This document shows, piece after piece, positions 11,943 through 22,549 of a stretch of 64,000 bases of DNA. The translations under genes were made by a program, and so were the position numbers. This DNA is from Rhynchosporium graminicola (taxonomy: Eukaryota > Ascomycota > Leotiomycetes > Helotiales > Ploettnerulaceae). The DNA is taken from contig FJUW01000007.1 in assembly GCA_900074885.1 (NCBI GenBank), positions 376,826 through 440,825 of the forward strand, written 5' to 3'. Numbering within the stretch: the first letter of the stretch is position 1; each line of letters starts with the position of its first letter. The notes under the pieces were generated by a model. The model was not told the origin of the DNA. It did no database searches and saw only the letters and a program-made list of their open reading frames with translations.

Positions 11943-12548
11943 TTAATCTCTGTTATCTTCACTCTTAGAGCTTTCTACCTCAAGTGCTACTAGTAGCGAA
12001 GATTCCAAATATCGATCATGCTCTAGCTCCTCTTATACACCTCTACTAGGCTTATATAATATCTATATATCTTGATTTTAATCGCTATCGCCGAATATAT
12101 CTACCTTAAACTATAGCTTAGCAGCTACTAAATCAGGGTAGCTTTCTTTAGTAGAAAGTATAGTTTCAGCGACTATAGGCTATTTATCAGGCTCTCTTTC
12201 TAGTCGATAGAGCTCTGAATCAGATGCTATTACCTCTCCTCTCTTCTGTAACTCTTATAATTTAAGCTTCCTAGCCTTATTTATCTTCCGTACTTAAACT
12301 CCTGCTTTTAATAGAGACCTCTTATTCTTTTTAATAGTATAAGAAAGTACTCGTTTAGCTCTCCGGCGATTTTCTATCTTTTTAGCTTTAGCTTTAGCTT
12401 GAATTTGAAGATATAGATCAGCTATACTTACTATAGTACCTCCAACTGACTTTGATTACTTTATCGATCGTCGAGAGGTCTTCTTCTCTTAAGTACTTAA
12501 CTATAGCTTTTATTAAAGTATATTATTATCAGTAGAAGTAATTAAGGC
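11943..12548 (-). pseudogene. Probable pogo/Fot-like transposase, C-terminal region
   Basis: One minus-strand frame stays open except for RIP-type TAA/TAG from the Gypsy-A boundary to a stop at 11943-11945. It shows SVGGTIVSIADLYLQIQAK, then a Lys/Ala/Arg-rich helix with ENRRRAKRVLSY, then KAGV-stop-VRKINKARKLK. This layout (a GGT/GGxL turn, a basic coiled tail, and an AGVQxRK-like box) is what I expect downstream of the DDE core in fungal pogo-family transposases and related proteins. The catalytic core is missing because Gypsy-A starts at 12554. Family assignment rests on composition and short motifs only. Confidence 0.45.
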
Positions 12549-12553
12549 CTTAT

Positions 12554-12821
12554 TATGATAACAGCTCACCTGAATATCACATAAGAAGAAGGATAGATAC
12601 TAGGGCCTAAGTTCACAGGTATCCTAGTATAACTAGTATCCGACTCAGTATAATATCGGACTAGTACCGGCATATATATATAAAGTGCCTCGCACTCTAT
12701 CTCTCTTCTTTTTCCTTCCTTATCTTTTTATTTCCTTTATAGTAGACTATATAAGATCGCTCTCCGCTTTCCTACTTATTTATTCTTACTTATATACTGC
12801 CTCGAGTCTTATATCGTTATA
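12554..12821 (+). repeat. Gypsy-A 5' LTR
   Basis: This 268-bp LTR is the more RIP-mutated of the pair: many C and G of the 3' LTR appear here as T and A. It contains a TATA-like run (ATATATATATAAAG) near 12680-12700. Its last 90 bp are the region shared with Gypsy-C LTRs. The ends derive from TGTGA and TTACA, with TATGA and TTATA seen here. Confidence 0.9.
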
Positions 12822-13539
12822 TTAAATAAAAAAATTAAGATAGCCGGAGATAGCTTATTATAATATCTTACTACTAAGTTAGTTATTCGATAACTACTCG
12901 CATATAGCTAAGATACTAGAGATCTCTCAGATAGCTATAAATTAGAGTTTAATTCAGCTTATTATAAATAGTATAATAGAGGAGGTTTTCGCTAACGCTC
13001 CTTTAATAACTCCCTTAGTATAAAGGAATTATAGATAGATTTTAAAGAAAGTATAATAAATACCCCGGAACTCTAACCTCTACGTATTATTACCGAAATA
13101 GCCCTAATATACCCCTTTTTAAGCTACTATTATAGCTTCTAATCAATAAACTAGAGACCTTTCCGGCTCTAAGGGAACTTAACGCGATTCCTTCTGCTCT
13201 ACCTCTGAACTTAATCTATTATATCTTTCCTTACTCTAAATATCTCTTATACTAAAGAATATTAATACTTTATTAAAGAAGTACTAACTAAAAGAGAAAA
13301 GAAAATAAAAGCGAAATTCCCTAGAAGTATAATCGATAAGTACTCTTATTACTATAGATAACTCGAACCTGATCTATTCCCTTTTATAATAATTAGTAAA
13401 CTAAGAGAAGAAGAATAACTCTCTAGAAGATACTATAGATAAACTAATCTCTGCATAAGATAGGTTTCTTATAGGAGTCCCTTACTTATCTTCGACTCTC
13501 CTACTAGAACTAATACTATAATCTCCGCGTATTCTAGAG

Positions 13540-16500
13540 TTTAATAAGCTAATAAACTCTATTCTGATACGTAGTACTAAGAGAGAGGATACTATTGCTA
13601 ATAAACTATCTCCTTCTCCTAGCGCCGAATTAGTAGAGTTACGCTCTAGGAAGTCTTATCTTATAGAGAAGATCCTGCCTTTAGATAATAGATCAGACTT
13701 TACTTTCCTCTAATAAAGAGTATCGATACGAGACTAGCTAGCTATAAATACTAACTATTACTCTACGGACTTCTCTCGGCGCGTTCTCGTATAGGGACTA
13801 GTTATTAGATTAGCTAAAGAGTATCTTATACTTTAATATCTCGCTAATAAGTTTAAGACTAGTAATAAAATAATCTCCTTATTAGAGGAGAACTTTCTTA
13901 CTAAGTTAGAAGAAGATAACTACTATAATACTTTCTATTACCTAGAGATATAATAACTTAATTATACCCGCGAGACTTTCACTAAGTTTCGTAATCGTTT
14001 TTAAAGCGCTACTATCTAAGATAAGGTTAAAAAGAAAGAGTAGTTCTTCTATATATAGGATAAGATTATATTATCTTATATACTTTAACTCTTATTATTA
14101 AACTCTTATAGAATAAGGATTACGCTTCTATAGTTAGATCCCTACTTTCTTTTAATACTAAGTATTATTATAACTTAGAATATACTTATCCCGAGAAAGC
14201 TATTACTTAAGTATAGTACTATAAGCTTACTATTACTACTATAACCTCTACTAGTTCTACTCCTTACTAGTCCCTAAGCTTAGCCCCTCGATAAACTACT
14301 CTTATACTATACGTATATACTTCTACCCCGGTATAAGCTAGTACTTCCTCTGCGCTAAAATACTTTACTACCTCGACTAGAGAACTCCTTAGGTATTATA
14401 GCTATAGATAGCTCGGTTATATTAAGCTAGACTACTCTAACTCGCTTAAGGTTTAATTAATCAACGAATTTCCGGAAGAGGAAAGAGTAACTAAGGAAGT
14501 AATAGAGGATATACTCTCCGAATCTAGACTAATACTAGAGGGAAACGATAAGGCCTAAGTAAAAACTCTTTCTTAGGTCTATATAAGTATAATCTCTCTA
14601 AGCTTAACTTTAACTCCTTAATAAGAGATAAGTAATTTATATACTTAACTATAGTTAGTATAAACAAGCTAGGAGTCTCTATAAATAGCTTAATCGATAC
14701 TAGAGCGAATAGTTATCTATTTATTAATCGCATTCTTACTAAACGACTATTAAGAGCTCTTAGTATCTAAATCGAGCTACTACCTTATTCTATTCTAATA
14801 TATAGTTTCTAATAGTCTATTAGAGCTTATATTACTTATTTTATATATTTATACTTTTTTATTAATAGTAAGCGTATTTATAACTACTTTTTTATTCTCC
14901 TCGATTTAGGATAATAAAATATAATTATTAGTATTAAATAGATATAATAATTTTAAGTGAAGCTAGATACGCTCTACTATAAGCTACTATAGCTAGATTA
15001 ATATCTAATTACTTTCTAATATAATAAAAAGATAATTATAACTCTATTGCCTCGTAAACCTAATATTAATTGATCTTACTAAATCGACGCTAACGCGCGG
15101 GACTCCGCTATAAACTAGCTAGACTGATACTAATTACTCTAAATAGTAGCGATATAGTATATTAATATATTATCTTTACTATTTAACTTATTTCCGCTTA
15201 TCGCTAAAGAATCCGAACTCTTTTCTGCTCCGAATTTATTAAGAAAAGTACTTACGCCGAAACCTTACTATAAGTGCTCTTCCTAATCTCTAAGGATCTA
15301 GAAACTAGTTCCGATTTACTAAATTAATACTATAGCTTTTTACTTTAATATTAAATATAAAAGCTCTGAATTATTCTTTATTAGTATTTACGAGATAAAC
15401 TGCCTCTTATAAGACTATCTAAATAGCTACTCCCCTGAGGATCCTAATACCGAACGACTTATAGATAAAAAGCTATCAGAATAATACTATACTTTTAAGG
15501 AGGCCTTTTCTAAGTAGGATTCTAATATTCTTCTATTATATCGCTTATATAATTATAAAATTATTCTAGAAGAACTATTACTTAATATATATTCGCCCTT
15601 ATATTAGTAATCTATAGATAAATTATAAGTAACTAAGAAATACCTTATAGAGAACCTAGATAAGGGATTTATCGAATCTAGCTAAAGTCCTTTTATATCA
15701 CTTGTATTATTTATTAAGAAAGCTAATAGAGGATTACGCTTCTATATCGACTATCGTAAGCTTAATATAATCACTCGAAAAGATTTATATCTAATACTTA
15801 AGATCGATAAGCTCTTAACTCGGGTATCTAAAGTAGTAGTTTTTACTAAACTAGATATCTAGGTAGTATTTAATAATATTTATATAGACCCCGTATCAGA
15901 GGAATATATTACCTTCCGAACCCGCTTCAGATCCTATAAATATAAAGTACTACCTTTTAAGCTCTATAATAGACTTAGTATATACTAATAATATATAAAT
16001 AATATACTACTAGATTACTTAGACGATTTCTATATAGCTTACTTAGATAATATTCTTATATACTCAGAAACGCTCTAAGAATATAAGGAATATATTAAAT
16101 TAGTATTATAATACTTAATAAATACTAGACTTTAAGTAGATATTAAGAAAAGCGAATTCTATATTACTCGGACTAAATACCTTACATATATCGTTACTAT
16201 TAATAGAATCGAGCTAGATCCCGAGAAGGTAGTACTATTAGTAGACTAGAAGTACCCCGAAATAGTAATAGCTATAAAATCTTTCCTAGGATTCTATAGG
16301 TTCTACTATTAATTTATTCAGAATTTCGGCCTTATTACTAAACCTCTCTTAATACTTACTAAGCTTATAGTACTATAGGATTTTACTAACGATTATAAGA
16401 AATCCTTCGACGATTTATATTAATAGCTACTATTAGTATAGAAACTATATTATTTCGACCCTGAATTATAGATTAAACTAGAAACTAATACTTCTAATAG

Positions 16501-18620
16501 TATAATAGCTAGAGTTATCTCTTAATTATATGAAGATAACTAGTAGTATCTAATTAGATTCTACTCCTATATTCTTAATAGATATGAACTAAACTAGGAG
16601 ATCTATAATAAGGAGCTATATACTATTATTAAGTCTTTCCGGAAATAGAGACTAGAACTTATATCTCTATAACGCTATACTAGCGTATATATAGACTATC
16701 GATCCTTAGAGTACTTTATAACTACTAAGGTCCTAACTAGTAAGTAAGCTAGATAAATAGAATTCCTTTCCGAATTTAACTTTCAAATTATATATACGCT
16801 TAGTAAAGATAACGCTAAAGCTAATATCTTTAGCTATAGGGAATAAGATCTAAGGATATAGGAATAATAGAAATAAGATAGTAAATCTCGGGTTTTACTA
16901 CCTCTAGACTGCCTAGACCTTAGGATTAACGCGGAACTAGCTAAGTATTATATCGATTAAATTAGTTATATTTACTTAATATCGCTAAGGACTAATACGC
17001 TACCGGAACTCGCACGTAATACCTTTGATTTAATCGAGAAACTATACTAATTCAACTAAGAATTATTCTCTAATAAACGGAATATATTAGGAGATAGCTA
17101 TACTATTAATAATAGTTTACTATTTTATAATAGTTATTTATACGTATAACGCTATACCCCGCTATATACCTATTTAATTAGCGAAGTCCACGATTAAGTT
17201 TCCTCCGCTTATCTAAATACTCGTAAGACCGCTGAAATAATTTCTACCTATTACTACTAGAAAGGACTCGTATCGGATATGAAATAATACACTTATAATT
17301 ACTGCCCTTATTAGTACTCTTATCCGAAGCAAACGAAATAGTAAGGATTCCTTTACCTATTGCCGGTGCCTAGCTACCTTATATAGCACTTAGCTATAGA
17401 TTTTAAAGACTTCCCGCCTAATAACTAAGGATTTAATAGGATATTAGTATTTATCGACCGCCTAGGGAAAGACTCTGTATCGATACTGTGCTACTATAAT
17501 ATCGATACCCGTAGGATAGCGATATTATTTATCTAATAGATATATCGTTTTAGATATACCCCTAAGTTAATTATATCTGATTAAGGCGCTTAGTTAGTCT
17601 TATTCTTCTAGTAAGAGTTTTGCTATATAATTAGAGTTAAGGTTAAGCTCTCTATCTCCTTCTACTAGTAAACCGACGGATAAATAGAGATTATAAATCA
17701 GTATATTAACTAACGCCTTAGATCTTTTGTTAATTACTACTAGAGTAACTAGGGCGAACTACTACTAATAATAGACCGCGCTTAAGTAACCTTACCTCAC
17801 GACTCTATTAGTATAGTACTATATACCTTTAAATATAGTATACTACTACGGAATAGCTAGGACTAGAAGTAACCTAACGGATCGATACAATAAGAGAAGC
17901 TTAAATATACTAATACTAAATCAATAGCTAAACGTACTAAATCCGCTATCGAGGTTATAAAAGCTAATATACTAGTTGCTTAGTATAAGATAAGCGCTAT
18001 AACTAACCCGAAATAGCGCGGTATCGACTAGGAAGTTAGAGATAAGATATTTCTCTCTATAAGGAACCTTAAGAATTACTAGCTAAGTAAGAAGCTATCT
18101 AGTCTCTAAGTAGGACTATAATAAGTCCTAGCTAAGATCGGATACTCCTATAAGCTAGATTTACCCCCGGGATCTTCTATATATAATATATTCGCCTCCG
18201 AATTACTCTTTAAGGACCTGGACGACTTATTATTAAGCTAAGAGTTATTAAACTTACCCCTAGAGGTTATTGCTACTTAAGAAGAGTAGGAGTTATAAGA
18301 TATACTCGCTATATAGCTCCTAAGAGGTAATCTGAAGTATTAAGTTAGTTAGCTAAGCTATAACCTAGACCTAACTTAGTATAACGCTTCCGACTTAATA
18401 GGTACTCTGTATAAGCTTAGAGACTTTTATATTACTAACTTAAGTAAACTTAGACTTCTGCGTAAACTAGAATAGTAGATTAAGGCCTAGGAAAACGGAA
18501 TAGATAACTATAGTTACTTAGAGGATAATAAGCTATTATAGTTACTAGTATTAGAATTTATTACTAAGGATAATCCCCTGATTATACTCTATAATAACGC
18601 TATATCTAGAACTCTACTTC
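13540..18620 (+). pseudogene. Gypsy-A gag-pol, inactivated
   Basis: The Gag core lies at about 13540-14300, with a zinc knuckle at about 14390-14440 whose Cys/His positions read Tyr (YYSYR-stop-LGYIKLDY). The retropepsin box reads LIDTRAN near 14690 (Gly-to-Arg in the DTG motif). Reverse transcriptase runs from about 15640 to 16300, with ANRGLRFYIDYRKLN at 15721 and YLDDFYIAYLDNILIYS at 16016. RNase H lies at about 16430-16850. The integrase zinc module is at about 17160-17320, its first catalytic Asp in HLAIDFKD at 17399, and its TDG block near 17670. Then come a GPY/F-like module and a chromodomain-like segment (ILAI-stop-LLRGNLKY and following, 18300-18430). Stops are almost all TAG/TAA at Trp/Gln positions. 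The chromodomain suggests heterochromatin targeting by known chromoviruses; that is inference here. Confidence 0.9.
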
Positions 18621-19787
18621 TTTAACTACTTCTACTTTACTAGTTTTCTCCTCTAAGTTCTCCGGAGCTTCTAGTAAATCTGGAATATCTAGAACTAGAA
18701 TTACTATATCTAACTCCTTACTTAAATCTACTAATATAGCCCTAGTAGTAGACTAAGTATAATAGCTAATCCTATAAGCTTTTTTCTTTAGAGAGGGTCC
18801 GGGAGTGTCTAGATCTGATACTATCTCTGAACTAGAAGGTAAATTCCTTTTTCCTTTAGTATTAGATATCGTAGCTTTAAATATAGCTTTCTTTGCAAAT
18901 TCCTATATAATACTATTTAACTCTTTCGTCTACTTTAATACTATTTATACTATTAACTTAGACTTCGCCGAATCTATTATTAAAAGATCTAGATCTTATA
19001 TTATATTAGTATTATACTAGTATCTAAGGGTTTAAGATCGTAACTTACTGCCTTAATAAACTCTAACTCCTTAAATACTTTCTCTATAGAACGCCTTAAA
19101 GCCTAAGTCTCTACTAATTATATAGTAGTAATCTCTAACGTAATAATAGGAGTAGTAGATTTCGCGAGATAATAGATCCGATTAATAGCTTTATAGGTAG
19201 CTATAATACTACCTTAATTCAGCTCTGTATCCTTAGCTTCGCTACTAGGAAGTAAACCGGATAAAATAGTATACTCTGTATTAATATAGTTAGGTAACTA
19301 TAACGCGTTAGTATATATAACTATATTTATATTTAAGTAACTTATATGCTTATAACTACTCTTTAACACCGAATAATACTTATAAAGCTTAGAGTTAAGC
19401 TTATTAAACGAGTATAGGAGTTCTAAAATAGGAGTATTATTATACTTTATCTTAAGGAAGGCGCGAATATATCGTAAGTAATATATACGATATGCTGCTA
19501 AAAGAACACCGGCAGGAACTAGTAAAGGCACTATAGGAGTCAGCGTTATAGATCTGTGAAACCCCTGTACCGCACTTGAAACTATCCCTAAAACTAAGAT
19601 AGGAAACTTACTTATATTAAGAGAAAAGTTAATTAGGTCGATTAATATATAAGATTATAGTAGACTACTATAGTAGTTAGTAACGATACTTACTCTAGGA
19701 GCTGTATTATAGTCTAGGGAGAGTAAACTTATAAGTTAAAGTAGTTATCGTAGTTGAAAAGGAAAGGCTCTAATGTTAATAAACCTC
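18606..19787 (-). pseudogene. Antisense ORF of Gypsy-A (unknown product)
   Basis: On the strand opposite gag-pol, a frame of about 260 codons runs from just after a TATA-like box (19790-19799) to about 19010, broken only by TAA/TAG of RIP type. It includes a hydrophobic stretch (FPILVLGIVSSAV) and the segments LLAAYRIYYLRYIRAFLKIK and KAINRIYYLAK. Near 18985-19015 the protein-like signal moves to another frame, which continues to a TAG at 18606-18608. This second part is Lys/Glu-rich (SLKKKAYRISYY, APENLEEK). The same arrangement occurs in copy A', including the frame change, so an intron or two adjacent frames is possible. A' lacks 105 bp (35 codons) and stays in frame. I recognise no domain. 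Antisense ORFs at this position are known in some plant gypsy elements; no function can be assigned. Confidence 0.6.
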
Positions 19788-19789
19788 TT

Positions 19790-19799
19790 CTTTTATATA
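19790..19799 (-). promoter_or_regulatory. TATA-like box for the antisense ORF
   Basis: TATATAAAAG on the minus strand lies immediately upstream of the antisense frame. The equivalent site in copy A' (41027-41036) reads TATATAAAGG, in otherwise diverged sequence. Both are spared by RIP because they contain few C or G. Promoter activity is inferred. Confidence 0.4.
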
Positions 19800-20024
19800 C
19801 CCTACGCCCTACTTAAACTCGACTCCTACTGTAAACAGATAAAGTAAATACTGCTTACCGCCCGATTTGGAAGCTACGACTAATATAGTACTATTATAGC
19901 GACGTAACTAGTTAGAACCTGATAAAGAATTTACTATTACTAAAGAGCGGCTAGCGCCTATTACGCGAATATCGACGAAAATAGTTATAATAAAGATTAA
20001 TTCTAGTATAAATTATAACTTTCC

Positions 20025-20060
20025 GAGCTTAGGGTTAAGCTCTTCTTAGGGGGGGGGTAA
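20025..20060 (+). other. Pre-PPT stem-loop and polypurine tract of Gypsy-A
   Basis: GAGCTT-AGGGTT-AAGCTC (20025-20042) is a perfect 6-bp stem with a 6-nt loop. The polypurine tract AGGGGGGGGG (20048-20057) follows directly and primes plus-strand DNA in LTR elements. The same order (stem with AGGG loop, then G-rich tract) is present in A', Gypsy-B and Gypsy-C. Confidence 0.75.
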
Positions 20061-20328
20061 TATAATAATAGCTCACCTGAATATCATATGAGAAGAAGGA
20101 TAGATACCAGGGCCTAAGTTCACAGGTATCCCGGCAGAACTAGTATCCGACTCGGTATAGTATCGGGCTAGTACCGGCATATGTATATAAGGTGCCTTAT
20201 ACTCTATCTCTCTTCTTCTTCCTTCCTTATCTTTTTATTTCCTTCGTAGTAGACTATATAAGATCGCTCTTAGCCTCCCTACTCGTTTATTCTTGCTTAT
20301 ATACCGCCTTGAGTCTTGTGTCGTTACA
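20061..20328 (+). repeat. Gypsy-A 3' LTR
   Basis: This 268-bp LTR is the less mutated partner of 12554-12821. It contains a TATA-like box (TATATAAGG) near 20183 and ends GTCGTTACA. Positions 20239-20328 are about 94 percent identical by eye to the end of Gypsy-C LTRs (23471-23560). Confidence 0.9.
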
Positions 20329-20333
20329 ATTAT

Positions 20334-22254
20334 AAGCTACCTTATTCTATATCACTTAACCTCCTTCTCTCCTTCCCTTTCCCTTTCTACCTCTTCTTAT
20401 CCTTTCCTAACTCTCTATCTCTCACTCGTCTAATCCCTAAACCTCTCCGAAAACTCCTAATATTATAAATACTATCTTTCGCTTCATTTCGCACTCTCTA
20501 TTTCCTCCCCTTAGCTTTAAGGAAAATCTTATCTATATCTGATAATTCGTTACCTTACTACTTAAGACCCTCCTAATACCTTTCCTTATTATCGAGATTC
20601 CTTGCCTCTATATAACTATAATCCTATCCCTATCCCTAGCTCCTAATATCCTAATCTTTAGAGAAGATAATACTAAGCGTACGCTAGATAATTATAAAAA
20701 AGTAGTAGAGATAAAAAGGAATCCGAGAATTAGGAAAATCGAGACTACTAATTACTCTTAATACCTAGGTTAGCGTTTTTCTTAATCTATTCGCCGGGAT
20801 TAAAGGCTCGAAGGGCTATTACTGCGGATTAAGATAATATTATAGTAGCTGCAGGAGCGGCGGTTCTTATTCCTATTCCTATTGAAGTATAAGTGGGGTA
20901 TAGATATAAAAAAGGTATACTCTCTCTGATATACTACTTATGGGAGGTTTATACACTAGACGAGATAAGAAGGAAAGAATATACCTGATATAATTATAAG
21001 GTTTAGATTAATCGAAGAAGAGATAAAGCCTGCTAGACTAATAAGCTCAACACTAGATGATAGTAGGACTAAAGTAGAAAGGGTAATAGCTATGCCACTT
21101 GATTCCGAACCTTCAGTAAGCGTGACCTGAGAGACCACTTGAGAAACTATGACTTTTGAGATGACCTGAGAAATTATCTGAAATATTCGCTGTCTTTTTG
21201 TGATGTGTTGGTTCTTCGGTGATTCCCACAAGGCGCAACACTTTCGAAGAAGAAGACGACAGAAAAGACTCACTTATAAATTGCACTTGTTTTCTAAAGT
21301 ATGAGTAGGTCTCTAGAATGGAAGGAAAGAGCGGAATCATTCTCAACTTGCAGTGTAGTCTCGATGGAGAGGGTCATGCTGCTGATAATAGTTATGCGTA
21401 GCTTTAAAATAGTAGCTTAAATCTTTTGTATTATGAATCTTTTTTGGCGTAAATCTGCCTCTTAGACCTCACTACATTTCTCAAGATACTTCTTTAGAAG
21501 CGCAGTAAATTATTACTGCCAACTCAACATCCATTGTCAATATTTATTATCCTATCATGACCCCACTCCTCGAGAGAAGGAGCTACTATTAGCAATATCA
21601 TACTATACAGGCTCGAATAAGGGATCCTAATGAAGGGATTCATGTAAAGCCTTGCGGAAACACAATCTTCAATACGTCTCGATAACGTAGAGTTTGCAAA
21701 TTCTCCTGTGGCTAGTCTCTACTTAGTATTGTAGAAGGGAGTTAGAAGTCTTGTCCCCGGGCTGTTGGCCGCACCTTTACACACAAAAGGAAGAAGAGGT
21801 TCATCTACAAAACGCCAAGACTAGAGAAGAGAACTCAAGATAAAATCTGAAACTCTTTAAAATAGGCACAGGCTTTTAGAAAGTGTAAAGAACTGAACTC
21901 ATCAGGTGTTTTCTCATCCGAAGTACTTCTCTTGCACTTATAAGAAACGAGAACATATGGAGTCTATAAAGTTTCTTTGAACTCAAGAGTATAAGACTAC
22001 TTTGTTGTCCGCGCGAGAACAAGTACAATAGGTTCCTCCCTTTGATTTAGGATAAGAAGAAGAGAAGGCAGCCATCTTCTCACTTTGGTGGAATTTTCTT
22101 TATTTCAAGGTCAGCTGTGTTACGGTGGTCGGAATAGTTATGCTCAAAAAAGAATAATTGGAGTGTTTATCTTATCTACAGTCTAACAGCTAGATTTTCC
22201 TTGCCCGTTGTTTTAATCGTCAATTGAGTGGCCGCTGTCGGTATTGAAGCTACT
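20334..22254. other. Unassigned interval between two retrotransposons
   Basis: The first part (20340-20620) is a pyrimidine-rich tract on the plus strand (runs such as CCTTCTCTCCTTCCCTTTCC). From about 21060 on, CA/TG frequency is normal. Minus-strand frames at 20956-21273 and 21113-21346 overlap each other and show no motif I recognise. This is the target region of Copia-2, whose CTACT duplication is at 22250-22254. Confidence 0.5.
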
Positions 22255-22507
22255 TGTTGGATTTGAATTCGATGGAGGTTCAATTTCTATGGAAGGAAGT
22301 AGCTATATATATAGGTATCTGTACAGTAATCCAAGTAATCCAAGTACGTACCTTACGTACTATCGACGGTACTTCCGGTACTTCCGGTACTAGCAAATTA
22401 GTTGAGTACGCTATTCAACTCCGGTACTTCCGGTACCTTCGGGACGTTAAATACGCTACTCCGTACCATAATCTGTACTGTACTGCTAGCACTACCTATA
22501 CTTAACA
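22255..22507 (-). repeat. Copia-2 3' LTR
   Basis: This 253-bp LTR is nearly free of RIP. It carries iterated GGTACTTCC units (22368-22390 and 22421-22437) and an AGTTGA/TCAACT dyad between them (22400-22420), so the centre can fold into hairpins. The open frame 22254-22505 is an accident of this sequence. Confidence 0.92.
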
Positions 22508-22549
22508 GCCCCCTTACTTCATACTATAGAACCCTACAAAACCACCGCC

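Larger units (their letters stand above)
12554..20328 (+). mobile_element. Gypsy-A, complete chromodomain Ty3/gypsy element
   Basis: Two 268-bp LTRs (12554-12821 and 20061-20328) enclose gag, protease, reverse transcriptase, RNase H, integrase and a chromodomain-like module, which is the Ty3/gypsy order. Flanking pentamers are CTTAT and ATTAT (4 of 5 match), an imperfect target duplication. A purine tract (20048-20060) precedes the 3' LTR. Unusually, about 1.4 kb between the end of pol and the purine tract holds an antisense frame (18606-19787). All frames are RIP-broken. A second copy, A', lies at 40496-63789 on the other strand. Confidence 0.92.

Noticed and set aside
18805..19020. 71-codon plus-strand open frame downstream of Gypsy-A pol
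   Set aside because: The opposite strand carries the conserved antisense frame; this is its shadow.
19010..19799. A 105-bp GT-AG intron explaining the size difference between Gypsy-A and A' antisense ORFs
   Set aside because: The missing 105 bp do not start with GT and end with AG at matching positions, so an in-frame deletion or insertion fits better.
20340..20620. Pyrimidine-rich tract as a promoter or splice-related element
   Set aside because: No adjacent gene can be supported, and low-complexity CT runs are common in such regions.
22254..22505. 83-codon open frame with Thr/Ser/Gly repeats
   Set aside because: It coincides with the Copia-2 LTR and arises from its GGTACTTCC iterons.
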